A stretch of DNA of 64,000 bases from Congregibacter brevis (GTDB lineage: Bacteria; Pseudomonadota; Gammaproteobacteria; Pseudomonadales; Halieaceae), in the NCBI RefSeq assembly GCF_045689245.1, contig NZ_CP136865.1, positions 1,550,001 through 1,614,000 of the forward strand. Reading direction: 5' to 3'. A program made the position numbers and the translations under genes. Numbering within the stretch: position 1 is the stretch's first letter; each line of letters starts with the position of its first letter. Under the pieces are notes generated by a model. It was not told where the DNA came from. It saw only the letters and a list, made by a program, of their open reading frames with translations, and did no database searches. Shown here piece by piece: positions 27,488 through 36,229 of this stretch.

Positions 27488-28432
27488 CTACCTCAACCCC
27501 AGCAGACTTGCGAGCAGGTTCTTTAGGACAACTGCCTCTATAGGACTTATGGTCAAAGCTGTAAACGCGGAGCGGATTGCTCTTAGACGCTGCCCCGATT
27601 CACGGTAGTAATATGTATTTTGCAGTGAATGAGATAATGCTCGGCTCTTGAAATGTGCCTTGTCCGCCTCAAATAGCGGGTCATTCGCCAGCATCAAGAA
27701 CATCTTTGGACTATCTCCATGCTTACCCCTGTCCGTATTGCTCAGGGAATGCGGTCTCTGTCGATACAAATGATTTGGCGACTTAACAAACGCGAAGAGC
27801 TCCGATCGACGAGCTGCACGGTGCCATAGGTGTGTATCTTCATTGGTTTTTAGATCAGTGCTGAACAGGCCTACTTTAGCTAACAGGTCCTTCCGTATTG
27901 TCGCAGCTCCAGTTTGAACGATGCAGGTATGATCTATGAAAAGCCTGCTGGGCGAGTCCACGAAAAAAAGATCTCCTGTAAACAGGCTTATTGCTGTGTT
28001 CCAGGTTGGAATGTTATCGGACGCCAACTCAAGCTTTTGGGCTGAATCCCACCACAGGTAAAAGTCGGACGCTATGAAATCCACTGCGTCTTTCTTCTCA
28101 ATCACTTCCAGCCTGGATGATAGAAAGTTCGATAGGGCAATATCGTCACCATCGAGAAATGAGATCCATTGGCCTCTACACTCCTTAATTCCAAGGTTGC
28201 GAGCAGCGGCTACCCCCAGATTTTGGTTACTCTGCAGCACGTGGAACTGCGGATGATTGGCAGTAAGAGCATTTACGATGGCGAGTGTTCCGTCTGTACT
28301 GTTGTCGTCGATCACGAGTACTTCGTACGTACAGCCTTTAAGGTCGAAAAGTGAACGAAGTGTTTCTTCGATAAATGGCTCTACATTGAATGTAGGTACA
28401 ATTATAGAGAAAAACGGTACATCGACAGCCAT
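27488..28432 (-). CDS. family 2 glycosyltransferase
   Basis: 314 residues from the ATG at 28432; a TTG two codons earlier is the alternative. Motifs: SIIVPTFNVEPFIEETLRS, VLVIDDNSTDGTL and SFLDGDDIAL. The EDTHLWHRAARR segment is the catalytic-base region. Related in layout to the gene at 26335 and possibly an old duplicate, though I did not align them. Confidence 0.86.
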   Translation of the reverse strand: MAVDVPFFSIIVPTFNVEPFIEETLRSLFDLKGCTYEVLVIDDNSTDGTLAIVNALTANHPQFHVLQSNQNLGVAAARNLGIKECRGQWISFLDGDDIALSNFLSSRLEVIEKKDAVDFIASDFYLWWDSAQKLELASDNIPTWNTAISLFTGDLFFVDSPSRLFIDHTCIVQTGAATIRKDLLAKVGLFSTDLKTNEDTHLWHRAARRSELFAFVKSPNHLYRQRPHSLSNTDRGKHGDSPKMFLMLANDPLFEADKAHFKSRALSHSLQNTYYYRESGQRLRAIRSAFTALTISPIEAVVLKNLLASLLGLR

Positions 28433-28758
28433 TAACAAACGCTACTGTGTTTCTGCGGGCTAGGCGTTTCTGAGAACCGTTTGGAGAGCTTAGAATCACG
28501 AGATGTTAAGATGGAGTGGATCATCAATTTCATCGTTTCGTTATCGTTAACTAGGTAGTTACTGCGTTGGTTACTAGATTGCTATATTTTACGCGATCGA
28601 CACTCAAATCAAGGTGGGTCGGACGCATAGTGTATAGCTTTGTTACCATCCTCAAATATCTCACGTAAGCGATCAGAAAGGGGTTTGTTTTGCTTACCCA
28701 GTTAAGTAACCCCAAGTCTCGTAGTCGTTCGCAAGCACTTATCTGCGGTGAGCTTTAA
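28433..28758. other. divergent intergenic region
   Basis: 326 bases between divergent glycosyltransferase genes. No open frame of note. It should carry promoters in both directions; TATATT near 28586 is a possible -10 for the plus gene but lacks a good -35. The end provides GGTGAGC as the ribosome site of the plus-strand gene. Confidence 0.4.
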
Positions 28759-29622
28759 ATGCCTCAAATTGCTATTGGTATGCCGGTTTTTAACAATCAA
28801 GAGACTCTCGCGCGCTCCATAGATTCTGTATTACAGCAAACTTACGGTGATTTTGTCCTAATTATTTCGGATGATGGGTCAACAGATGGTACGTGGGCGA
28901 TATGTGAATATTATGCCCGAGTAGACTCTCGTGTGCTGATCTTTAGGCAAGAGGCCAATCTACGTTACATGAACTTTAAGTTTGTGCTTGATCAGAGCCA
29001 GACTGAGTTCTTTTGTTGGCTGGCAGGTGATGATTATTATTCTTGCTTCTTTTTAGAAAAGTGTATTTCCGTCTTGAACCACGATGCGAGTGTGGTTTGC
29101 AGTGTGCCCAAGTGCCAGTTCACAGCTCCTGCAGGAAATTTGTCACTCGCCGAGGGGACATTTCCGATTGTTCAAGACGAGATTGATATGAGAGTGACTC
29201 AGTACCTGTATTGTCCCAGCGACAATACTCGTATGTACGGTTTGTTTCGCAGTGAGGTTCTTCGAGATAGCTTTCCCCCCCGCGGGTTTCATGCATACGA
29301 CTGGGCGCTATCAGCACAGACGCTTTGTTTTGGAAAGCATCAAGAAATCGATGAGGTTTTGATCTATCGTGAGAAGACTAAACGCGCACTCTATACGGGC
29401 GCTGTGCTACGTGATGAGCGGGGTTTGCTTAAGCAGCTTTTCCCTGTGTTCAGGATGTCGGTGTGGCTTCTGCGGCAAAAAAAGTTTCCTAGGCGCCGCG
29501 GTGTTGTGAGAGCGCTAATTTGGTTGAACCTAGTCAAACATATGGAGTACGTTTCGAACGTCCATCCTGATTTTTACGAAAGAAGCCGTTTTTTTTATAC
29601 ATACTTAAAAAAACGACTATGA
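28759..29622 (+). CDS. family 2 glycosyltransferase
   Basis: 287 residues. Motifs: IGMPVFNNQETLARSIDSVL, LIISDDGSTDGTW and WLAGDDYYS (DD of the DxD). GGTGAGC lies some seven bases before the ATG. The C-terminus is basic (YLKKRL). Its only plus-strand neighbour is the GT4 gene 397 bases downstream. Confidence 0.86.
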   Translation: MPQIAIGMPVFNNQETLARSIDSVLQQTYGDFVLIISDDGSTDGTWAICEYYARVDSRVLIFRQEANLRYMNFKFVLDQSQTEFFCWLAGDDYYSCFFLEKCISVLNHDASVVCSVPKCQFTAPAGNLSLAEGTFPIVQDEIDMRVTQYLYCPSDNTRMYGLFRSEVLRDSFPPRGFHAYDWALSAQTLCFGKHQEIDEVLIYREKTKRALYTGAVLRDERGLLKQLFPVFRMSVWLLRQKKFPRRRGVVRALIWLNLVKHMEYVSNVHPDFYERSRFFYTYLKKRL

Positions 29623-30019
29623 GTCTCAGGGTGGAGTTGCTTTGCCATCTCAATGCTTTCTTCTGTAAAACTGTGAGTTGGTGTGTCTGATTTTGAAGAC
29701 TCGCAATGGCTGTGGGCCCTAGTATTTTATGTGACCCTTTCGCCCGACGTTTTAGGGGCAGATTAATTGGTAGCAACAGCGTTAGCGTTAGTAGATCGCT
29801 ATCCGGGAATCAAAACAAAGCCTCGGACGACGTGTTTTCGCTTGGTAGGCAGAAACTCAAAGGCAGCTATTGAAGAAACAGGGCCGGTTGAAGCAAAATT
29901 CGGCAGCACTCTCATTGTGGGACGGTCAGTCAGTATTTAAGCGCAACACGGGTTCAAGGTATACCGGCCGGACTTAGTGTGTTCAAGGAAAGTGGGTTCG
30001 CTACTAGTGCGTCTGGGCG
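29623..30019. other. intergenic region with a doubtful 57-codon frame
   Basis: 397 bases. A plus-strand frame from TTG at 29767 to TAA at 29940 (57 codons) is preceded by AGGGG at eight bases. Its product matches nothing I know, and the composition is not clearly coding. The region could be a remnant of a lost gene. No tRNA or terminator was seen. Confidence 0.25.
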
Positions 30020-31300
30020 ATGAGCAGTTTAATGGCGACAATGGAAATGGAATCATTGCAGAAAGCCCTCTACATTTGTTCTTCCTTGCCGCTCGCCAAC
30101 GGATCAGGCACTGAGCAGCGTGGACATCGTAATCTAACTGCACTGATTACGCGCTATGACACCCATGTTTTGATAACAGGCACGCCAGAAAATGAGGCGA
30201 TGCGAAAAGCTAGATGCTCGAACCTGTTGGGATGCACGTTTCACTTCCTTTCTATCACGCCACATACGTCGATCGTGGGGGACAAGAATTTTAAGGGAGC
30301 GCAACTTATGGGCGCTGTGCTGGGGGCTTTGTATCCATCCTTGTCTGCTAACAACCTGTCACACGCGGAAATTCTTCAGGTCATAGACGAAGTAAACAGA
30401 GAAGGGCCATACTCAGTAGTCCTAGTGTATAGACTTGCTAACGTGCCAATCTATAGGTTTCTCAAGAAGATTGGAGTGATAGTCGGGCCGGCTTCCCTTG
30501 ATTTGGATGATATTGAGTCTATCTCTCTGAAGCGAAACGTTCAGGTAGAGCGTCGTCGTATGGGGCGTGAATTAGTTCTGGCAAACTCAATTCGCGCATA
30601 TCGGTTGGCTTACTTTGAGCGGCATTTGAAGTATTGGTTCAGGTGTATCTTCGTTTGCTCTTCGCTTGATGCAGAGGCAATGAATGCGCGTCATCATACG
30701 GATCGTTTTGTATCAATAGTGAACTCTTACGATTTTAGTGGGCAGGTCAAGCCTAAGGAGCAGACGAGCGATGTTAGTGCTGTCTCTATTGTGTTTGTCG
30801 GTTCCATGTATTACGCACCGAACGTAAGCGGTGCTGTGTGGTTTTGCAGAGAAGTATTGCCAATTCTTCGTTCGTCTTGTGCAGTGCCAATCTCGGTTAA
30901 CATCGTCGGCTTCGACCCTACGTCAGAAGTGACGCAACTCAATGAAATTGATTTGGTTCGTGTAACGGGCGGTGTCGAGAGCTTAGACCCTTGGTACGCG
31001 AACGCAGATCTGGCCATAGCGCCTATTCATTTCGGCAGTGGTAGTCGTATAAAAATATTAGAGTCTATTGCGATGCGAACCCCCGTTGTATCGACAACAT
31101 TGGGCGCCGAGGGGCTAAATCTCACTCCAGAGGAGGACTTATTGATCGCTGACGAGCCTGCAGACTTTGCCAAGCAGTGTATGCGCTTGATAAGTGATCC
31201 AGCCTTACGAGGTCGTTTGGTGGCTCAATCTTTGGCTAAATGTCGCAGCATTTACGATCATCAGGTTGCTACTCACGATATTCTTGAGTGTTTAGTTTGA
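30020..31300 (+). CDS. glycosyltransferase, GT4/group 1-like (GT-B)
   Basis: 426 residues. The N-terminal KALYICSSLPLANGSGTEQR and the C-terminal half (IVFVGSMYYAPNVSGAVWF, LAIAPIHFGSGSRIKILESIAMRTPVV, TTLGAEGL) are those of GT-B enzymes with the E-x7-E-type donor site. Four in-frame ATGs occur in the first eleven codons. I kept the first, but MESLQKALYIC would also fit. Confidence 0.82.
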   Translation: MSSLMATMEMESLQKALYICSSLPLANGSGTEQRGHRNLTALITRYDTHVLITGTPENEAMRKARCSNLLGCTFHFLSITPHTSIVGDKNFKGAQLMGAVLGALYPSLSANNLSHAEILQVIDEVNREGPYSVVLVYRLANVPIYRFLKKIGVIVGPASLDLDDIESISLKRNVQVERRRMGRELVLANSIRAYRLAYFERHLKYWFRCIFVCSSLDAEAMNARHHTDRFVSIVNSYDFSGQVKPKEQTSDVSAVSIVFVGSMYYAPNVSGAVWFCREVLPILRSSCAVPISVNIVGFDPTSEVTQLNEIDLVRVTGGVESLDPWYANADLAIAPIHFGSGSRIKILESIAMRTPVVSTTLGAEGLNLTPEEDLLIADEPADFAKQCMRLISDPALRGRLVAQSLAKCRSIYDHQVATHDILECLV

Positions 31301-31530
31301 TCGTATTTCCTCCTTAGACACTTGCTGCAATTGTGTGGACTGTTTGCATCTTAGCGCCTTGGTTGCCGAAGGAACAGGATCTGCAATGTCAGCAACACGT
31401 GCATAGTTGATTAGCGGCCCCCGAGCTTAAAGAGGCTTTTGTTGTTGTATCGGCTCCAGGAATGCAAGCGGATCGCTTTTTATGCTGTGCGGAACCGACA
31501 GCGGAGAGTCTTTTAATGTTATCTTTTGCT

Positions 31531-32340
31531 CTAAGAGTTCGCTTTAGCCCAAAGCCAGCTAGACGATCTTGATCTCATTTCGCAAAGGCCCGTTACGAAC
31601 TCTAGATCCGGCATTTTTTCTAAGCTAGGGTAGTCATTTGGATTCCGTCCTTCCCTTAGAATTCTCTCAATACTATGTGTTTGCTTCAGCAAATTCTCGA
31701 GGTCGCGATAGTGGTCGCCAGAAACTCTGTCGTGGCATTCGACTAATAAGTCAGCGCTTTCAAGCGCGGGTAAGCTACTAGCACAAATAAGATCGGTTTC
31801 GGCGCCTTCAATATCTACGATAACCAGTATTTTACCCTTGATGGAATTCGACAGATTTTGTAGTTCAACCGGATCGCAAAACTCCCGCACTTCTATTCTG
31901 TCGAGCACATCGTTCAAACGGGCATTCTCTGTCGTCACTTGTCTTGCTCTTGCGGACAGGTCGTACGCAAACATTTTTGCGTTCGGGCAGATACGCGCAA
32001 GCCCAATAGCATAGAACCCGTCGGCGCAACCAACGTCCACTATTGCGGCATAGTCTTTGAGCTGTGTGCTGTTTAGTTTTGCGAGGACTTCTTTTTCATA
32101 AGATCCGAGTAACATAGCGCCGAGATCGTTGCCCCAACTGTGGGCTTCAGAAAAAGTCAGCCCTTTGAATAATCCGGTAGCCACCTTGCTTTCGCACTCG
32201 CTGCGAACTCTCTCTTTGAACGATTTCCTATAGGACTCAGCCTCTATGCGAAGACGCTCTGGTTGGCCATAAAGCCTTACATACAATCGTCTCGCGATTC
32301 GACGAGCGACTCTTCGAGCCCATGTGTATGGATTTTGCAT
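31531..32340 (-). CDS. class I SAM-dependent methyltransferase (FkbM-like)
   Basis: 269 residues. Motif I is AAIVDVGCADGFYAIGLA, motif II resembles MFAYDLSARA, and ILVIVDIEGAETDLI matches the FkbM-type acidic patch. The first 60 residues are a basic helical extension. AAGGAGG sits five bases before the ATG, a strong ribosome site. It probably O-methylates a sugar of the polymer. Confidence 0.75.
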   Translation of the reverse strand: MQNPYTWARRVARRIARRLYVRLYGQPERLRIEAESYRKSFKERVRSECESKVATGLFKGLTFSEAHSWGNDLGAMLLGSYEKEVLAKLNSTQLKDYAAIVDVGCADGFYAIGLARICPNAKMFAYDLSARARQVTTENARLNDVLDRIEVREFCDPVELQNLSNSIKGKILVIVDIEGAETDLICASSLPALESADLLVECHDRVSGDHYRDLENLLKQTHSIERILREGRNPNDYPSLEKMPDLEFVTGLCEMRSRSSSWLWAKANS

Positions 32341-32423
32341 AAGACCTCCTTCTTTCTGCCTGCTTATAATTTAATGTTAGTTGGCTCTTTGGTATACGTT
32401 GTAAGAGCGATCTGGTGTGAAGC

Positions 32424-33692
32424 CTAGGCCTGGGCGTTTTGATGATCTAATTCAGCGTTAGCGAAAGCTATAAGTTTCCTTGCTTTAGCCCACCCATGAC
32501 TTTTGGGTCCTGAAACTCGACCAATTTTGACGACCAGGTCTGCTAGAAAGTCAGCTGAATTGCCACGCCTACTGACCATGAGAGCTAACATGTCGCGTTG
32601 GATTGAGCGACGCTCGCTCGGGTTGATTAGGGCGCGGCTGATTGCGTTTGGTAAGTCACTTAAAGAAGAAAAACATTGTCCTGCACGAATGTAGACGTCA
32701 GCGATTGTTGGCTCTATGGGCATCGTCTCTGGAGTCCGCAGAAATACGGTGGATTTTTCAAGGCAAAGGCACTCAATGAGCACCGAACTATTGTCATGAA
32801 CAACAATATCTGAGGCTCTGAGATAGTCGCGTTGTTGCTTAGGGTCTCGTATAAAGAACGTATTTGCTGTTAAAGCTACTTTGCCTGCTATTCTCTCGGC
32901 CAGTGAGCTTTGCTTTTGCGCTTGGATTTGCTCTTCGTTTTCTTCCCAAAGCTTTTCATGGCCCAAAATTACAATTTGCACTGGCTGTGAAAATTCAGTT
33001 GTTATAGCGTCAATCAAATTCTCACCAAAGCGTGGCAGGATACTCTTTGGCCGCCAATGTGACGTTACTGCAACAGTGATTATATCTTGCATACCAAGTG
33101 AGCTACGAAGAGAGGCGATCGCTGTCCGGCTTAGAGGTTTCAGTGCGTCTAGCTTAGGCGAGCCACCTATGACACATAGGAAATCCTGCTTTTTCGTTAG
33201 TTGTTCATCATGTTGTTTAAAGTATTCAAGGTGCGCGTTGGAATACAGCACACTGATTGAAATGCTGCTTTGGCGTTGAATGGTTTTGAGTGTGTTGCAG
33301 GGATAGGTTGTAAGGTTGCCCCAGCCGGACCCATGTGAAAGCTGCACGCGAGTAGCAAACCTAGCGGGATAGAAAAAAGTCACTTCACTTTGAAAAATGT
33401 AATGCCATTTCTTTAGTCTGCCTAACCTCACGGGTATAAAAAGTTTTGTAAGTTGGTGGTCTATTTGGTTTAGGTGATAGCTTTCTATTGTGGCGGTGTC
33501 AATCAGGCTGATTCGCACTGCAACCCCACGCGCCAGCAATGCGGCGATCAGTGGCTGCATTTGTTGAAAGCCACGAAGGTCGTGAACCAAGAAAAGGGCC
33601 TTGATTGGGCCTATCCGGTCAAAAACAAAACAGTCAAGCTTCCTTGCCGTGTTTAAGAATGCTTCCTTGGTCTTTCGGAGCCGATGTTTCAT
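32424..33692 (-). CDS. CDP-glycerol glycerophosphotransferase-like protein
   Basis: 422 residues with a GT-B-like fold. The C-terminal half contains YLRASDIVVHDNSSVLIECLCL, the core of the TagF-type CDP-glycerol glycerophosphotransferase family (PF04464), and an earlier LSHGSGWGNL fits the HG motif of that family. It could add glycerol-phosphate or another polyol-phosphate, or act as a plain glycosyltransferase. GGGAG lies about seven bases upstream of the ATG. The N-terminus is basic, suggesting membrane association. Confidence 0.65.
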   Translation of the reverse strand: MKHRLRKTKEAFLNTARKLDCFVFDRIGPIKALFLVHDLRGFQQMQPLIAALLARGVAVRISLIDTATIESYHLNQIDHQLTKLFIPVRLGRLKKWHYIFQSEVTFFYPARFATRVQLSHGSGWGNLTTYPCNTLKTIQRQSSISISVLYSNAHLEYFKQHDEQLTKKQDFLCVIGGSPKLDALKPLSRTAIASLRSSLGMQDIITVAVTSHWRPKSILPRFGENLIDAITTEFSQPVQIVILGHEKLWEENEEQIQAQKQSSLAERIAGKVALTANTFFIRDPKQQRDYLRASDIVVHDNSSVLIECLCLEKSTVFLRTPETMPIEPTIADVYIRAGQCFSSLSDLPNAISRALINPSERRSIQRDMLALMVSRRGNSADFLADLVVKIGRVSGPKSHGWAKARKLIAFANAELDHQNAQA

Positions 33693-33924
33693 GGCAACGC
33701 TCCCGGTTTTTCGTCTCGAAGTACTGAGAAGGTAACCGTCTGTAGGGCCGTTAAGTGGTTTTTCTCGAGCATTTCGTTGCCTTTCTTCCCTTTAATGCCG
33801 CGCTCAACTCAGTGAAGCACGCTTGGGTCATTGTTGTCGTAGGAACACCAGTCTCTGGCCCGTGTTCCCAGGGATTCTGCCTGGTTGGTAAATTGTCAGA
33901 ACCCTGCAGGTAGCTTGTAGCGAC

Positions 33925-34986
33925 TCATTTATGCCTGCGAAAGTATCGCGACAGTTTAAAGAAAAGAATCTCGTTAAGCTCGGTTGTTACCATGATATGT
34001 TCACCAGAGTTGGTGAAAGCGACACCTTTTGCGCCTTCACCTATACGGTGGACATCTATAAACCCTCTCTGTTTGATAGCGGCGTTGTCGGGGCACCATT
34101 CTAAGATTTCAGCATTGCCTTGAGAGTTTGTTACGCATAAGAGCCATTCGCTTGGGTGCGCCGCAACATGGTGCAGTTCAGCACAGCCGCAATCGTAAAT
34201 TGCGAGGGGGTCCCAAGGCGAGCTGTCTGGAGGTGCGGAGTTGCAAGAAAACACCGAAACAGCGGATTGACCGGTATCGCTGGGATTATTGAAGTAAGGT
34301 TTGTGAGTCACATACATGACGGTGCCGCACTGGGAAAATGCAACTCCATGAGGGGCGCCTAGACCCAATAAATTCAAAGATGGGGTATCAATCTGAGACG
34401 AATGGTTGGGTGCTTCTTGTAGATTCGGGTCTTCTATTCGAAAAAACGTTAGGCCTGCGGCCATTCGATTTGCCACTGCTAGCCACTGGCCGCCCGGGTG
34501 GATCGCTACATCTGCAGGATGATCGAGACCATGGGCAGGATCGCGTACGACCCATAGAATGCGGGATGAGTTCTCCCCAGGCGGTTCTTTTAGAGAAAAC
34601 GCGCTCATTGTGTCCGCATATTCTCCAACCGCGATTACTGCGGAATCATTGGCACCAAAAGACGCGCCGTGAGCGTAACGGTAAAGCTCCTTATCTATAA
34701 ATACCTCCTGCGCGGTAATCTTGTGTATTCCAAACAAGCTATTTGTAATGCCAAGAACTGCGATTCCGCTTGAGCCGGTATTGCTCACAACTACCTTGTC
34801 GCCTTTACTAGATAGGCAGATTGTCTCTGGACGACGTAGCGAAGCATCTCTCGATACATAAGAGCTTGATGGAATGGACTTTCCGAACGCGAGCGCCCAT
34901 ATCTTCGGGTAGGGCAGCAATTGTCGTATGCGCCGCATTCGGTACTGCCCAAAGCGTCGCAAAAGTAAGTCATGCGCTAATTCCAA
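33925..34986 (-). CDS. cytoplasmic beta-propeller protein (lactonase/YncE-like)
   Basis: 353 residues without a signal peptide. Repeated blades carry patterns such as GDKVVVSNTGSSGIAVL, HPADVAIHPGGQWLAVANR and GAPHGVAFSQCGTVMYVTH, typical of seven-bladed lactonase/YncE propellers. The start is TTG at 34986 with AGGGGA six bases upstream, set inside the end of the preceding glycosyltransferase gene (10-base overlap). Its place in a sugar-assembly operon is unexplained; a scaffold or sugar-lactone enzyme is possible. Confidence 0.65.
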   Translation of the reverse strand: MELAHDLLLRRFGQYRMRRIRQLLPYPKIWALAFGKSIPSSSYVSRDASLRRPETICLSSKGDKVVVSNTGSSGIAVLGITNSLFGIHKITAQEVFIDKELYRYAHGASFGANDSAVIAVGEYADTMSAFSLKEPPGENSSRILWVVRDPAHGLDHPADVAIHPGGQWLAVANRMAAGLTFFRIEDPNLQEAPNHSSQIDTPSLNLLGLGAPHGVAFSQCGTVMYVTHKPYFNNPSDTGQSAVSVFSCNSAPPDSSPWDPLAIYDCGCAELHHVAAHPSEWLLCVTNSQGNAEILEWCPDNAAIKQRGFIDVHRIGEGAKGVAFTNSGEHIMVTTELNEILFFKLSRYFRRHK

Positions 34987-35924
34987 ACGTCATCCCCTTT
35001 TTCCGTTAAGTGGCGATTCCAAACTTTATACTCATGAATGTAACCTTTGTGGAGTCCTGCTTTCCAAATAGCGTTATAGCCCATATTAAGGGTGAGTTTT
35101 GCGACTATTGCCCACTGTATGTGTTGGCGAATAGCCCATCTTGGAGCGCCCATGAGTTCTGCTGTTTCAGGACGACTTCCACGTTTTGGCACGTCCTCGT
35201 AAAAGAGGCTTCTGCCAAACCGGTAGGCCCTACCAAACAACCACTTTGGTGTTAACTGTTCTTTACGAATGATGTGGCGAACCCTGGCACTCTTAACAAA
35301 ATAGCCTCGGAGCCCACCTTCTTGGCAGCGCTGAAGAAACTCAGATTCACCCCCCATGACGTAGTCTTCACCCTTAGGCCCAAATCGCTCATCGAAATGA
35401 TAGCCGGCTGAGAACACCCGACGACGAACGGCCATGTTTGGACCCCATATACATAGAGCATCGCAGGGGCCTGTCCTGATGTCTGCTGGGGTTATTGCGT
35501 ATGCTGGGCCTAGTGGTATCGATTTGAGCAGCCGACGTGGAGGAGTCTTGGGCCAATGTGGAGCGATTACTCCACCGAACAAGTCGAAGTCGGGTTGTGT
35601 TCGGCAGCAATCTGCAAGTTGCACTAGCCAATCTGTATCGGGGAGAATATCGTCGTCGGTTAGAATTACCAAGTCAGCAGTGCTAACTTGCAAGCCGAGG
35701 TTGAGCGATTTGTTTTTACCGGGTTCTTTCTGTTCCAAAACAGTGATCGGAAGATCTGATTGAAACTGCCGAAGCAGCGCCGCCGTGTTATCGGTAGACG
35801 CGTTGTCGATAGCAATAATCGATACTTGCAGTGATGCGGGGGTTTCAAGCTCTCTAAAAGCTCGAAGCATTGGGTCAAGCCGAGCCGACCCATTGTGAGT
35901 TGAAAAAATAATGTCTAGCTTCAT
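34977..35924 (-). CDS. family 2 glycosyltransferase
   Basis: 315 residues. Motifs: IIFSTHNGSARLDPMLRAF, IIAIDNASTDNTAALL, VILTDDDILPDTDW (DxD) and GEDYVMGGESEFLQR as the catalytic region. AGGGG sits six bases before the ATG. It is translationally tied to the beta-propeller downstream. Confidence 0.87.
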   Translation of the reverse strand: MKLDIIFSTHNGSARLDPMLRAFRELETPASLQVSIIAIDNASTDNTAALLRQFQSDLPITVLEQKEPGKNKSLNLGLQVSTADLVILTDDDILPDTDWLVQLADCCRTQPDFDLFGGVIAPHWPKTPPRRLLKSIPLGPAYAITPADIRTGPCDALCIWGPNMAVRRRVFSAGYHFDERFGPKGEDYVMGGESEFLQRCQEGGLRGYFVKSARVRHIIRKEQLTPKWLFGRAYRFGRSLFYEDVPKRGSRPETAELMGAPRWAIRQHIQWAIVAKLTLNMGYNAIWKAGLHKGYIHEYKVWNRHLTEKGDDVWN

Positions 35925-36229
35925 GGCCCCTGCTTTTCGATCAACACTTCACATGTATCAGCTACAATATTACTTGCTAAACATCAATAAACAGGCGAAA
36001 TACTAATCTTGGGTCTACTAGTTGAGGCGTGCTTCACAACACGCGGCATCCTCAGTTTTAGTGCCTCACGTTTTTAGAATTAGCGCCTAAAAGCTGCTCA
36101 CCCCGCCGACTCCCACTAGATGTCATTTCCTATGTTTCTCGGCTTTATTCAGGTTTGAGGGATTACTCGATTGACGCCAAACGCCAAACGCCAAACGCCT
36201 ATTTTTTCAGGCTTGATCAAACGGTTTTC
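35925..36229. other. intergenic region between two minus-strand operons
   Basis: 305 bases separating the end of the long exosortase operon from the glycosyltransferase/propeller pair. It holds a heptanucleotide repeat (36174-36200) and a weak stem (AGGC near 36194-36199 with GCCT near 36210) soon after the sulfotransferase stop. It lacks a clean T-run, so a terminator is only possible. No gene was seen. Confidence 0.4.
36174..36200. repeat. heptanucleotide tandem repeat (ACGCCAA)3
   Basis: Three perfect copies of ACGCCAA plus a partial fourth (ACGCCT), 30 bases downstream of the minus-strand sulfotransferase stop. Short, non-coding, function unknown. Confidence 0.75.

Noticed and set aside
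28690..28710. A possible sigma54 site upstream of the glycosyltransferase at 28759
   Set aside because: TTGCT is present but the -24 box has no TGGC match at the right spacing.
24212..36229. Insertion sequences or integrase at the edges of the glycosyltransferase island
   Set aside because: I looked for transposase motifs and terminal inverted repeats in the gaps and saw none.
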